The notes under the pieces are model-generated. The model had not been told where the DNA came from. It did not search any database and saw only the letters and a program-made list of their open reading frames with translations. Shown here piece by piece: positions 8,763 to 16,995 of a stretch of DNA of 64,000 nt (the first letter of the stretch is position 1; every line of letters begins with the position of its first letter). The DNA comes from Rathayibacter sp. VKM Ac-2760. GTDB taxonomy: Bacteria; Actinomycetota; Actinomycetes; Actinomycetales; Microbacteriaceae. Location: NCBI RefSeq assembly GCF_009834185.1, contig NZ_CP047173.1:3720001-3784000 (forward strand), given 5' to 3'. Position numbers and translations under genes: made by a program.

Positions 8763-8816
8763 GATGGCTACGGTAGCTAGCCATCATGGCTACTGTCAAT
8801 AGCTATAGTGGAGGGC
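8761..8816. promoter_or_regulatory. Divergent overlapping leaderless promoters with TetR-type operator
   Basis: A perfect 10-base inverted repeat (8761-8770 and 8778-8787, ATGATGGCTA, 7-base spacer) overlaps the start codon of the leftward MBL gene. Leftward promoter: TTGACA (plus-strand 8794-8799), 18 bases, TACCGT (8770-8775), seven bases, ATG. Rightward promoter: TATAGT at 8804-8809, then seven bases to the ATG at 8817. A TetR dimer on the palindrome would cover the MBL -10 and start codon. Confidence 0.7.
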
Positions 8817-9416
8817 ATGCCGACTCCCGAGCGCACCACCCTCGAGGCGATCGTCCGCGCCGCCGCCCTGATCCTGGAGGAGGAGGGGCTCGCCGGCGTC
8901 ACGATGCAGGCCGTCGCCCAGCGCGTCGGCGTCCGCGCGCCCTCCCTCTACAAGCGGGTCGAGGGCCGCGACACCCTGCTCCGCCTGGTCGCGGAGGCGG
9001 CGCTGCACGAGGTCGCCGAGCGCCTGGCCCCGCTCACCGCCGCCGAGGAGCTCGCCGCCGCCCTGCGCGCCTTCGGCCGCGAGCGCCCCGCCGCCTTCCT
9101 CCTGGTGATGGCCCCCGGGCCCGGCACCCCGCTCGCGCGGCAGGAGTTCCGCGACGCGGCGAGCGCCTCCCTCCTCCGCGTCACCGCCGAGCTCGCGGGC
9201 GAGGAGCACGCGCTCGAGGCTGCGCGGACACTGACGGCCTGGACCACCGGCTTCATCGGCATGGAGATCAACGGGGCGTTCACGCTCGGCGGCGACGTCG
9301 AGAGCGCCTGGCGCTTCGGCCTGACCCGGGTGGTGGCCGCCCTGGAGCTCAGCGGGGCCGGTGCGCCGACGCCTCGTCCTCGAGGAAGCGCGGGCGGCTC
9401 GCCGCGAGCCCACTGA
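8817..9416 (+). CDS. TetR/AcrR family regulator (WHG-type C-terminal domain)
   Basis: A 199-residue repressor. The N-terminal helix-turn-helix is TMQAVAQRVGVRAPSLYKRV (about residues 28-47). The C-terminal region with FIGMEINGAF fits the TetR_C_13/WHG group. The ATG at 8817 is preferred to the in-frame GTG at 8808 because the GTG falls within the TATAGT -10 box and the ATG is correctly placed for a leaderless message. The purine run GGAGGG lies too close to the ATG to be a normal ribosome site. It probably controls the divergent MBL hydrolase and itself. Its last 68 bases overlap the 3' end of the convergent MFS gene. Confidence 0.85.
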   Translation: MPTPERTTLEAIVRAAALILEEEGLAGVTMQAVAQRVGVRAPSLYKRVEGRDTLLRLVAEAALHEVAERLAPLTAAEELAAALRAFGRERPAAFLLVMAPGPGTPLARQEFRDAASASLLRVTAELAGEEHALEAARTLTAWTTGFIGMEINGAFTLGGDVESAWRFGLTRVVAALELSGAGAPTPRPRGSAGGSPRAH

Positions 9417-10578
9417 GCAGCAGCACCACGAGGGTCGCCAGGAGGAAGACGTACGAGCCGGTCCAGCCGCCCTCCGCCTCGCGCAGCAGCCCGATCAGCA
9501 GCGGCCCCGCGCAGGCGAGGGCGTAGCCGAGCCCCTGCGTCGCGGCCGAGAGCACCGAGGAGCCGGCCGTGCTGCGGGTGCGCGCGTTGACGAGCGTCAG
9601 GGTCATCGGGAAGGTGCTGACGCCGAGTCCGAGGCAGACCACCCAGAGCACGGCGCCGGCCAGCGGCGCGACGAGCAGGCCGACGTAGCCGATCGCGAGC
9701 AGCAGCACGCAGACCACGACGATCGCCCCGGGGTTCCGCAGCCCGAGCGTCAGCGGCGGCACGACGAAGGCCGCGCCGAGCCCGAAGATCGAGAAGAGCG
9801 CGAGCAGCGCCCCGCCCTGCGCCGGGTCCGCGCCGGCGTCGACCAGGATCGTCGGCAGCCAGGTGATGATCGCGTAGGTGTGCAGCGCCGTCATCCCGAG
9901 CATCAGCACCATCGCCCAGAGCAGCCGGGTGCGCCAGGCGCCGTCGAGCCGGGTGGGCGCGGCGGCCGCGGCGGCGCCGGCCCCGCCGCTTCGGCCGAGC
10001 GCGAGCCAGAGCAGGCAGGCGACCGCGGTCAGCGCGGCCCAGACGCCGACGGCGAAGCGCCAGTCGAGCGCGGAGGCCAGCGGGACGGCGACGAGCGGGG
10101 CGACGAACTGGCCGGTCTGCAGCAGCGCGAGGTAGAGCGAGCTGATCGCCTTCAGCCGCTCGGCGAAGTAGCGCTTCACGATCGGCACGATCAGGACGTT
10201 CGAGGTGCCGACGCCGGCGAACGCGACGACCGAGGACAGCACCAGGGCGAGCGGACTCGGGCTGAGCGCGCGGAGCAGGATGCCCGCGGTCGTCACCAGC
10301 GTGGCGATCGCCAGAGTGCGCTCCAGGCCGACGCGGCGCGCGACAGAGGCGGCGAGCACGCCGAACACGGCGAACGAGGCGGTGACGACGGTGCCGAAGA
10401 TGCCGTAGAGCGACGGGCCGAAGGAGAGGTCGGCGCCGATCGTCTCGAGCAGCGGGCTGAAGCCGGTGACGGCCGTCCGGAGGTTGAGCGCCGTCATCAC
10501 GATCGCGGCGAGGGCGAGGAGGGCGGTGGCGCGCGCGGTGGTGGTCGGCGCGGCGGTCGGCGGCGTGCTCGGCGTCAT
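9349..10578 (-). CDS. MFS transporter, CynX/NimT family
   Basis: A 409-residue, roughly 12-helix transporter. The early NLRTAVTGFSPLLETI is typical of the CynX/NimT (cyanate/2-nitroimidazole) branch, where LR-x-x-x-x-x-x-P-L is conserved after helix 1. The central loop after LWLALGRSGG is Ala/Gly-rich and poorly conserved. The ATG at 10578 is chosen because upstream in-frame codons would encode Ser/Arg-rich non-membrane sequence. It is divergent from a FadR-type regulator only 28 bases away, so it is the likely target of that regulator. It overlaps the end of the TetR gene by 68 bases. Confidence 0.86.
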   Translation of the reverse strand: MTPSTPPTAAPTTTARATALLALAAIVMTALNLRTAVTGFSPLLETIGADLSFGPSLYGIFGTVVTASFAVFGVLAASVARRVGLERTLAIATLVTTAGILLRALSPSPLALVLSSVVAFAGVGTSNVLIVPIVKRYFAERLKAISSLYLALLQTGQFVAPLVAVPLASALDWRFAVGVWAALTAVACLLWLALGRSGGAGAAAAAAPTRLDGAWRTRLLWAMVLMLGMTALHTYAIITWLPTILVDAGADPAQGGALLALFSIFGLGAAFVVPPLTLGLRNPGAIVVVCVLLLAIGYVGLLVAPLAGAVLWVVCLGLGVSTFPMTLTLVNARTRSTAGSSVLSAATQGLGYALACAGPLLIGLLREAEGGWTGSYVFLLATLVVLLLSGLAASRPRFLEDEASAHRPR

Positions 10579-10594
10579 GGCGGTCCCGCTTTGG

Positions 10595-10606
10595 TAGGAT
10601 GATGGG
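10595..10606 (+). promoter_or_regulatory. Leaderless promoter -10 for the GntR gene
   Basis: TAGGAT at 10595-10600 lies six bases before the ATG at 10607. The 28-base gap to the divergent MFS start leaves room only for overlapping promoters. Confidence 0.5.
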
Positions 10607-11311
10607 ATGAATCCCGACGAGCCTAGCGCGGTCGCGGGCGCCGCGCCGCAGCCGTTCCGCCGCGAGAGCGTCATCGACCAGGTCACCGCGCTCTTCCACG
10701 AGGAGATCCGCTCCGGCCGCTGGGCCGTCGGCGCGCGGATCCCGGTCGAGGCGGCGCTGGTGCAGTGGACGGGTGCGGGCCGCAACTCCGTGCGCGAGGC
10801 GGTGCAGACGCTCGTGCAGTCGGGGCTGGTGCGGCGGGAGCAGGGGCGCGGCACCTTCGTGATCGCGCGCTCGCAGCTCACCACGTCGCTCCGGCGGCGG
10901 CTGCCGAGCGCCGGGCGGCGGGACGGGCTGGAGCTGCGCTTCGCGATCGACGGGGCGACCGCGGCCCTCGCGGCCGAGCGGCGGACGGCCGAGGACGTCG
11001 AGGTGCTGCGGGGGCTGCTCGCGGCGCGCACCCGCTCCTGGACGGGCGCCGACCTCGCCGAGCGGACGGCCGCGGACACCGCCCTGCACCGCGCGGTCGT
11101 CGTCGCCACCCACAACGCCCTGTTCGTCGAGCTCTACGACGGGCTGACCGGGCTCTTCGAGACGGTGCTGCAGGACGACGTGGTCGGCGACCAGGACCGG
11201 CACGCTCGCGAGCACGCCCTGCTGGTCGACTCGATCGCCGCGGGCGACCCGGCGGGGGCCCGCCGCGCGATCGAGGAGCTGCTCGCGCCGCTGCTGAAGC
11301 CGGACGCCTGA
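10607..11311 (+). CDS. GntR family regulator, FadR subfamily
   Basis: A 234-residue repressor. The N-terminal winged helix-turn-helix (residues 25-90) has the GntR pattern IRSGRWAVGARIPVEAALVQ, then RNSVREAVQTLVQSGLV and GRGTFV. The C-terminal all-helical FCD domain carries the expected metal/ligand-binding His and Asp residues (DTALHRAVVVATHNALFVEL; REHALLVDSIAAGD). Start is leaderless. It is divergent from the CynX-type exporter and probably controls it in response to a small acid; the ligand cannot be read from the sequence. Confidence 0.87.
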   Translation: MNPDEPSAVAGAAPQPFRRESVIDQVTALFHEEIRSGRWAVGARIPVEAALVQWTGAGRNSVREAVQTLVQSGLVRREQGRGTFVIARSQLTTSLRRRLPSAGRRDGLELRFAIDGATAALAAERRTAEDVEVLRGLLAARTRSWTGADLAERTAADTALHRAVVVATHNALFVELYDGLTGLFETVLQDDVVGDQDRHAREHALLVDSIAAGDPAGARRAIEELLAPLLKPDA

Positions 11312-11324
11312 CGCCTCCCGGCGC

Positions 11325-11726
11325 TCAGCGCCGCGGACGGCGCGTCGACCAGAGTGCCCAGGCCACCAGCAGCGGCTGGAAGACCAGGCGGACCGCGCGC
11401 TTGCGGTCCGTGTCGAGGCCGAACGCGCTGGTCTTCGTGACGTACTGCGAGACGTTGCCCGGGAAGATCGCGGTGAAGAACGCCGCGGCGGCCGCCCCGA
11501 CCAGCGGCGCCCGGCGGCGGGCGAGCACCAGTGAGGCGCCGAGGCCGATCTCGACGACCCCCGAGGCGAGCACCACCGTGTCCTTGTCCAGCGGCACCCA
11601 CTCCGGCACCTGCGCCTGGAACTCCTCGCGCGCGCGGGTCAGATGGCTGACACCGGCGAAGACGAGGGCGGAGCCGAGGAGGATCTTGGCGCCGGTGCGC
11701 AGCAGGGACGGAGAGGAGGAGGTCAT
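11325..11726 (-). CDS. DoxX family membrane protein
   Basis: A 133-residue protein with four hydrophobic segments, opening with ILLGSALVFAGVSHLT, the DoxX/SURF4-like first helix. GVVEIGLGASLVLA and PLLVAWALWS form later helices. DoxX-type proteins are small inner-membrane subunits linked to redox or thiosulfate metabolism, but many have no known role. CACGAT lies six bases before the ATG at 11726, making a leaderless start more likely than the GTG one codon upstream (11729). It is convergent with the GntR gene. Confidence 0.75.
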   Translation of the reverse strand: MTSSSPSLLRTGAKILLGSALVFAGVSHLTRAREEFQAQVPEWVPLDKDTVVLASGVVEIGLGASLVLARRRAPLVGAAAAAFFTAIFPGNVSQYVTKTSAFGLDTDRKRAVRLVFQPLLVAWALWSTRRPRR

Positions 11727-11757
11727 CACTCCATCGTGCCGTGTCGGAGGCCCGGCC

Positions 11758-11769
11758 TAGTCTGTTCGG
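11758..11769 (+). promoter_or_regulatory. Leaderless promoter -10
   Basis: TAGTCT at 11758-11763 is followed by six bases and the GTG at 11770. Confidence 0.5.
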
Positions 11770-12255
11770 GTGTCAGACCGCATCCTCGTCCTCACCACCG
11801 GCGGAACCATCGACAAGGAGTACTCGCTCGCGGGCGAGCTCGAGATCGGTGCGCCGACGATCGCGCGCCTGCTCGAGCCCGTGCTCTCGACGCTCGAGTT
11901 CCGGGTGGAGGAGATCCTCCGGAAGGACAGCCTCGATCTCGACGACGCGGACCGCGCGCTCATCCGCGAGCGCGTGCTCTCGGCGGAGGAGGACCGGATC
12001 GTCCTCACCCACGGCACCGACACGATGACGCTGACGGCCGAGGCGCTCGGCGCCGTCCGCGACCGGGTCGTCGTGCTCACCGGCGCGATGCAGCCCGCCC
12101 GGATGCGCGACAGCGACGCCGCCTTCAACCTCGGCGCGGCGGTCGCCGCGGTGCAGCTGCTGCCGCCGGGCGTCTACCTCGCGATGAGCGGGCGGGTCCT
12201 GCCGGCCGGCGCGGTGCTGAAGGACCGGGCGGCCGGGATCTTCCTGCCGGCCTGA
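11770..12255 (+). CDS. Short asparaginase-like protein (N-terminal domain only)
   Basis: A 161-residue protein matching only the N-terminal Rossmann-like half of type I/II L-asparaginases. TTGGTIDKEY (residues 9-18) has the nucleophilic Thr loop, and THGTDTMTLTAEAL (about 80-93) has the second catalytic Thr-Asp pair. The family's usual length is about 320-350; the absent C-terminal domain normally completes the active site across the dimer. Stand-alone N-domain proteins of this size occur in other bacteria, so this is probably not a truncation; activity on asparagine is uncertain. GTG start, leaderless. Confidence 0.75.
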   Translation: MSDRILVLTTGGTIDKEYSLAGELEIGAPTIARLLEPVLSTLEFRVEEILRKDSLDLDDADRALIRERVLSAEEDRIVLTHGTDTMTLTAEALGAVRDRVVVLTGAMQPARMRDSDAAFNLGAAVAAVQLLPPGVYLAMSGRVLPAGAVLKDRAAGIFLPA

Positions 12256-12304
12256 GCCCAGCGGTCCTGAGCCGCGCGCGCCTGAGCCCTGCGCGCCCGC
12301 CCCG

Positions 12305-12742
12305 TCACTCCGCCGCCGCGACCGCCCGGGTGCACTCCGCGCAGAGCCCGAACACGTCCACGACGTGGTGCGCGTCGGTGAAGCCGTTCTGCGCCGCGAC
12401 CGTGCGCGCCCAGGTCTCGACCTCGTCGGCCGCGATCTCGACGGTGAGCCCGCAGCGCCGGCAGATCAGGTGGTGGTGGTGCGTGCCGGGCGTGCAGGCG
12501 CGGTAGAGGCTCTCGCCGTCGGGCGACTGCAGCGAGTCGGCCTCGCCCTCGACCGCGAGGTCGCCGAGCGCGCGGTAGACCGTCGCGAGGCCGATCGGCG
12601 AGCCGGAGGCGTGCAGCGCGCTGTGCAGACCCTGCGCGCTGACGAAGTCCTCCCGCGTGGTGAGGGCTTCGCGCACCGCCTCGCGCTGCCACGTGTTCCG
12701 CTTGACCACCGGTCCGCCTTCCCGTTTCACGACCCGGGCCAC
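12305..12742 (-). CDS. zur: Fur family zinc uptake regulator Zur
   Basis: A 145-residue Fur-fold repressor. The winged helix (KRNTWQREAVREAL to TVYRALGDLA) is followed by the regulatory metal site THHHHLICRRCG. The structural zinc pairs are CRRC and CAEC, the latter near the C-terminus. GGAGG six bases before the GTG at 12742 supports that start, which lies two bases past the znuB stop, so zur is the last gene of the zinc operon. Position beside znuACB and a Zur-like box upstream of znuA identify it as Zur rather than Fur or PerR; this is a context-based assignment. Confidence 0.88.
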   Translation of the reverse strand: MARVVKREGGPVVKRNTWQREAVREALTTREDFVSAQGLHSALHASGSPIGLATVYRALGDLAVEGEADSLQSPDGESLYRACTPGTHHHHLICRRCGLTVEIAADEVETWARTVAAQNGFTDAHHVVDVFGLCAECTRAVAAAE

Positions 12743-12743
12743 G

Positions 12744-13628
12744 CTATACCTCCGCCCCGACCGCGACCGGGGAGCGCCGCCGGGAAGCCCGGCGCACGCC
12801 GTTCCGCCCGACGATCCGGCAGACCACGTAGATCGCGAACGAGATCGTGGTCACGTACGGGCTGATCGGCACCGAGCCGCCGAGCGCGAGCAGGATGCCG
12901 CCCACCAGCGAGCCGACCGCGAAGAGCACGCTGAGCAGCGGCACGAGCACCGGCGAGGCCGAGATCCGCAGCGCCGCCGCGGCCGGGGTGACCAGGATCG
13001 CGAGCACGAGCAGCGAGCCGACGATCTGCACCGACACGGCCACCGCCAGCCCCAGCAGCAGCATGAACACGATCGAGAGCGCTCGGGTCGGGATGCCGCG
13101 GGCCGCCGCCACGTCGGCGTCGACGCTGGCGAAGGTCAGCGGGCGCCAGATCAGCGCGAGCCCGATCACGACGACGACCGAGATGGCGATCAGCCAGCCG
13201 AGCTGCGGATCGTCGACGGCGACGATCTGCCCGGTGAGCAGGCCGAACTTGTTCGCGCTCCGCCCCGGATACAGCGCGAGGCAGAGGATCCCGAGGCCGA
13301 GGCCGAACGGCATCAGCACGGCGATGATCGAGTTCCGGTCACGCGCACGGGAGCCGAGCAGCCCGATCAGCAGCGCCGCGATCAGCGAGCCGACGATCGA
13401 GCCCTGCACCACGCCGACGCCCAGCAGCAGGCCGGCCGAGGCGCCCGCGAAGGACAGCTCGCTGATCCCGTGCACGGCGAAGGCCATGTCGCGCGACATC
13501 ACGAAGACGCCGATCAGCCCGCCGACGACGCCGAGGACGGCCCCGGCGATCACGGAGTTGAGCAGCAGCGCGAGCAGCGCGCCGTAGTCGGAGAAGTCGA
13601 AGATCTGCGACCAGACGTCGTCGGTCAT
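12744..13628 (-). CDS. znuB: Zinc ABC transporter permease ZnuB
   Basis: A 294-residue inner-membrane permease of the ABC-3 (ZnuB/MntB) family, with about eight hydrophobic segments. Early residues include FMSRDMAFAVHGISELSFAG, the conserved region where MS-[RD]-x-x-A-x-x-x-H-x-x-L contacts the ATPase and pore. GSLLVLAILVTPAAAA is the helix typical of the family. ATGA overlap with znuC. Works with ZnuA and ZnuC to import Zn2+. Confidence 0.9.
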   Translation of the reverse strand: MTDDVWSQIFDFSDYGALLALLLNSVIAGAVLGVVGGLIGVFVMSRDMAFAVHGISELSFAGASAGLLLGVGVVQGSIVGSLIAALLIGLLGSRARDRNSIIAVLMPFGLGLGILCLALYPGRSANKFGLLTGQIVAVDDPQLGWLIAISVVVVIGLALIWRPLTFASVDADVAAARGIPTRALSIVFMLLLGLAVAVSVQIVGSLLVLAILVTPAAAALRISASPVLVPLLSVLFAVGSLVGGILLALGGSVPISPYVTTISFAIYVVCRIVGRNGVRRASRRRSPVAVGAEV

Positions 13629-14491
13629 GCGCGCTCCTCCTCGTGCTCGTGCACGTGCGAGTGGTCGGGGGCGCCGACCACGATGACGCGGCCGCGCGCG
13701 CGAATCACGTCGACCGGCGCGTCGTAGAGCTCGCTGAGCACCTCGGAGCGCAGCACCTCGTCGGGGGTGCCGATCCGGAACCGGCCGCCGGCCAGGTAGA
13801 GCACGCGGTCGACCATCCCGAGCACCGGATTCACGTCGTGGGTGACGAAGAGCACGCCGAGGTTCCGCTCGCGCCGGTGCCGGTCGATCAGCTCGCTGAC
13901 CGCGCGCTGGTGCGCGAGGTCGAGGGCGATCAGCGGCTCGTCGCAGAGCAGGAGCGCCGGGTCGCCGGCGAGCGCCTGACCCACCCGGACCCGCTGCTGC
14001 TCGCCGCCGGAGAGGCTGCCGATCGGCGCGTCCGCGTAGTCGGTGGCGCCGACGGAGGCGAGCAGGGCGTCGACCTGGGCGCGGCGCGAGCGCGAGGGCA
14101 GCGGCAGGCCGAAGCGGTGGCCGTCGATCCCGAGGCCGATCAGGTCGCGGGCGCGCAGCGGCGTGCCCTCGTCCGCCAGCTTCTGCTGGGGAATGTAGCC
14201 GATCCTCCGGTTGCCGCGGTGCACGGGCTCGCCGAGCACGCGCAGCTCGCCGGTGCTGAGCGGCTGCTGGCCGAGGACGGCGCGGAGCAGGCTGGTCTTG
14301 CCGGAGCCGTTCGCGCCGAGCACCGCGACGAACTCGCCCGCCCGGACGTCGAGGTCGACGCCGCCCCAGAGCTCGCGGTCGCCGAAGCGGAGGCCGGCGC
14401 CGCGCAGCTGCAGCACGGACGCCGAAAGGCCCGCCTCCGGGGAGGCGGGCGCCGACGACGGACCGGGTGGGGTCGAGGAGGGTGTCGTCAC
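13625..14491 (-). CDS. znuC: Zinc ABC transporter ATP-binding protein ZnuC
   Basis: A 288-residue ABC ATPase. Walker A is GANGSGKTS, the signature LSGGEQQRV, Walker B LLLCDEPLIALD, and the switch His is in VTHDVN. The C-terminal tail is His/Glu-rich (PDHSHVHEHEEE), a common zinc-handling feature. GTG start overlaps the znuA stop (GTGA), and its own stop overlaps znuB (ATGA), so the three are translationally coupled. Confidence 0.92.
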   Translation of the reverse strand: MTTPSSTPPGPSSAPASPEAGLSASVLQLRGAGLRFGDRELWGGVDLDVRAGEFVAVLGANGSGKTSLLRAVLGQQPLSTGELRVLGEPVHRGNRRIGYIPQQKLADEGTPLRARDLIGLGIDGHRFGLPLPSRSRRAQVDALLASVGATDYADAPIGSLSGGEQQRVRVGQALAGDPALLLCDEPLIALDLAHQRAVSELIDRHRRERNLGVLFVTHDVNPVLGMVDRVLYLAGGRFRIGTPDEVLRSEVLSELYDAPVDVIRARGRVIVVGAPDHSHVHEHEEERA

Positions 14492-15459
14492 GACGAGAGG
14501 GCTCCCTCGAGGGCGTCGAGGTTCGCGGTCATCCAGCCGACGTAATCGTCGCCCTCGGGCAGCGTCTCGGTGACGCCGACGGTCGGGATGCCGGCCGACT
14601 CCGCCGCGTCGAGCACGGCCTGGGTCTGCGAGCTCTCGGTCTGCTCGTTGAAGACGAGCGCATCGACCGTGCCGTCGGAGAAGAGGGCGAGCGTCTCCTG
14701 CAGCGTGGTCGCGGGGACGTCGGTGCCCTCCTCGACCGCCTCGCTGAACGCCTCCGGAGTCGCGTTGACGAGACCGAGTGCGTCGGTCAGGTAGAGCGGA
14801 ACGGGCTCGGTGATGGCGATCGAGCGGCCGCCGAGCGTGCCCTTGAGGGTGGCCTCACGGTCGATCAGGGTGTCGAGGGAGCCGCCGAGGGTCTCGGCGT
14901 TGGCGGCGTAGGTGGCGGCGTTGTCCGGGTCGATCGTGGACAGCTCGTCGGCGATCGCGGTGACCGTCTCGCGGACGGCGGACAGGTCGTACCAGACGTG
15001 CTCGTTGTACTCGGCGTGCTCGTGGCCGGCCTCGTCGTGGCCGGCGTCGGCGGCCTCGTCCTCGTGGGCGTGCTCCTCCTCGAGGCCCGCGACGACCGTG
15101 GCGGTGATCACGGGGGCGGTCGAGCCGGAGGCGTCGATCATGGTGTCGACGAAGGCGTCGTAGCCGCCGCCGTTCTCGATGACGAGCGCCGCGTTCGAGA
15201 GGGCGAGCTGGTCGCGGGCCGTGGCCTCGTACTCGTGCGGGTCCTTGTCCGGGCTGTCGATGATGCTCGTGACGTCGACCAGATCGCCGCCGATGCTGCG
15301 GGCCAGGTCGCCGTAGACGTCGGTCGACGCGACGACGGCGACGGCGCCGTCCGCACCGGAGGACGAGGAGCCGGTCGAGGAGGCCGTGCCGGAGCACGCC
15401 GAGAGGGCGAGCGCGGCACTGCCGAGCAGCGCGGCGAGGGCGAGGGAGCGGGTCTTCAC
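14488..15459 (-). CDS. znuA: Zinc ABC transporter substrate-binding lipoprotein ZnuA
   Basis: A 323-residue cluster A-I binding lipoprotein. The signal peptide ends in lipobox LSAC with the acylated Cys at residue 22. Metal-binding positions are in DPHEYEATARDQ and the EHVWYDLSAV region. Between them is the acidic/His-rich loop typical of zinc rather than manganese binders (EEEHAHEDEAADAGHDEAGH). GTG start at 15459, first gene of the znuACB-zur operon. The promoter carries a Zur-like palindrome between -35 and -10. Confidence 0.92.
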   Translation of the reverse strand: MKTRSLALAALLGSAALALSACSGTASSTGSSSSGADGAVAVVASTDVYGDLARSIGGDLVDVTSIIDSPDKDPHEYEATARDQLALSNAALVIENGGGYDAFVDTMIDASGSTAPVITATVVAGLEEEHAHEDEAADAGHDEAGHEHAEYNEHVWYDLSAVRETVTAIADELSTIDPDNAATYAANAETLGGSLDTLIDREATLKGTLGGRSIAITEPVPLYLTDALGLVNATPEAFSEAVEEGTDVPATTLQETLALFSDGTVDALVFNEQTESSQTQAVLDAAESAGIPTVGVTETLPEGDDYVGWMTANLDALEGALSS

Positions 15460-15504
15460 GGGAGAGCCAATCTGAGTCCGGAGCCGGACGGTCGGGGTGT
15501 GGCC

Positions 15505-15535
15505 ACGGTAGCGGCTATTGATAACGATTGTCAAA
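15505..15535 (-). promoter_or_regulatory. znuA promoter with embedded Zur box
   Basis: Reading leftward: TTGACA (plus 15530-15535), 18 bases, TACCGT (15505-15510). The imperfect 7-1-7 palindrome TGATAACGATTGTCA (15519-15533; 5 of 7 pairs match) spans the -35/spacer, the layout of a zinc-dependent Zur repressor site. No comparable box was seen elsewhere in the window. Confidence 0.75.
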
Positions 15536-15692
15536 GTCACCGCGGATCCTCCTCGCCGGTCGCGTCGTCCGGCGTCACGAGCGGTCACGGGTCGTCGCAT
15601 TCGGTGCGTGCGCCCGCCACGACTGCCACAGTCGCCGCACCACCCGCGAACGCCGCACCGCCCGCGATCGCCGCACCCGGAGAGGAACCACC

Positions 15693-16974
15693 GTGAGCAC
15701 CACCGCACCGTCCCCCGCCCTCGAGACCCCGCCCCTCGAGGCACCGCCGACCGACGCACCGCCGACCGACCGCTGGTCCGGCGCCCCGCCCCGCCGGCCC
15801 CGAGGAGTGGATCGCCCGCGCCGAGGAGGCCGCCGCCGTCCTCGCCGTCGACGCGCTCGAGCGCGACCGCGCCGGCGCCGCCCCCTTCGCCGAGGTCGCG
15901 CTGCTGAAGAGCGCCGGCCTCGTCACCCTGCTCGGCCCCATCGAGCACGGCGGCGGCGGCCAGGAGTGGAGCGTCGCGCTCCGGGTCGTCCGCACGATCG
16001 CGCGCGCCGACGGCTCGATCGGCCAGCTGCTCGGCTACCACTACCTCTGGGCCTGGGCGGCGCGGCTGGTCGGGACCGCCGAGCAGATCGCCGCGGTCGA
16101 GCAGCTCGCCACGGAGGGGAACCTGCTCTACGGCGGCGCCGTCAACCCGCGCGACTCCGATCTCACCATCCGCGAGGAGGGCGACGAGCTGGTCTTCTCC
16201 GGCCGCAAGTCGTTCTCGACCGGCGGAGTCGTCAGCGACCTGACCGTGCTGGAGGGCGTCCTCGAGGGGACGGCGACCCACGTCTTCGCGATCGTGCCGA
16301 CCGCGCAGGACGGCATCGTCTTCGGCCGCGATTGGAACAGCCTCGGCCAGCGCCTGACCGAGTCCGGCTCGGTCGAGATCCGCGACGTGCGGGTGCCGTG
16401 GGCCGCGGCGGCCGGCTTCGTCGACCGGGTCTTCCAGCCGCTCGAGTACGGCACCCTCAACGTGCCGACGATCCAGCAGGTGTTCGCCGAGTTCTACCTC
16501 GGCATCGCCCAGGGCGCGCTCGAGCGGGCCGCGCAGTACACCCGCGAGTCGACCAGGGCGTGGCCGTACGGCGGCGACGACAAGGACCGCGCGAGCGAGG
16601 AGTGGTACATCCTCGAGGGCTACGGCGATCTGCAGTCGCGGCTCTGGGCCGACGAGGCGCTGATCGACGCGACCGGCGCCGCGCTCTCGGCCGCCCTGCA
16701 CGCGCCGCGCGAGGAGCTGACGCCCCGGCGCCGCGGCGAGATCGCGGTGCGGATCGCGGCGGCGAAGGCGCGCATCGTCGAGGACGGCCTCGCCGCCGCC
16801 ACCCGCGTCTTCGAGCTGACCGGCGCCCGCGCCTCCTCCAGCTCGGTCGGCCTCGACCTCTACTGGCGGAACCTCCGCACGCACTCCCTGCACGACCCGC
16901 TGCCCTACAAGCGCCGCGAGATCGGCGTCTACACCCTTCTCAACGAGGTCCCCGAGCCGACCTGGTACACCTGA
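15693..16974 (+). pseudogene. DszC/SfnB-like flavin monooxygenase (acyl-CoA dehydrogenase fold), apparent frameshift
   Basis: The N-terminus (GTG 15693, STTAPSPALETPPLEAPPTD then DRWSGAP) is in one frame. From about 15790 the protein continues one frame over as GPEEWIARAEEAAAVLA through to the stop at 16974. The downstream frame has no ATG, GTG or TTG until 16246, so one product of about 426 residues must have spanned both frames. Removing one C from either C4 run (15784-15787 or 15789-15792) restores it. The body (KSFSTGGVVSDLTVLEG, WNSLGQRLTESGSVEI, DLYWRNLRTHSLHDPLPYKR) is typical of FMN-dependent sulfur-acquisition or desulfurisation monooxygenases. It could be a real lesion or a base-calling error. 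Confidence 0.75.
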
Positions 16975-16995
16975 TCGGCCGCGGCCCGGCCGGAC

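Noticed and set aside
12305..12709. Shorter Zur start at the internal GTG (12709) with upstream GGAAGG
   Set aside because: The GTG at 12742 has a better placed GGAGG and lies right after the znuB stop, as expected for coupling.
12744..12748. TATAGC before zur as a separate promoter -10
   Set aside because: It lies inside the end of znuB and the spacing between ribosome site and start of zur; operon read-through explains it better.
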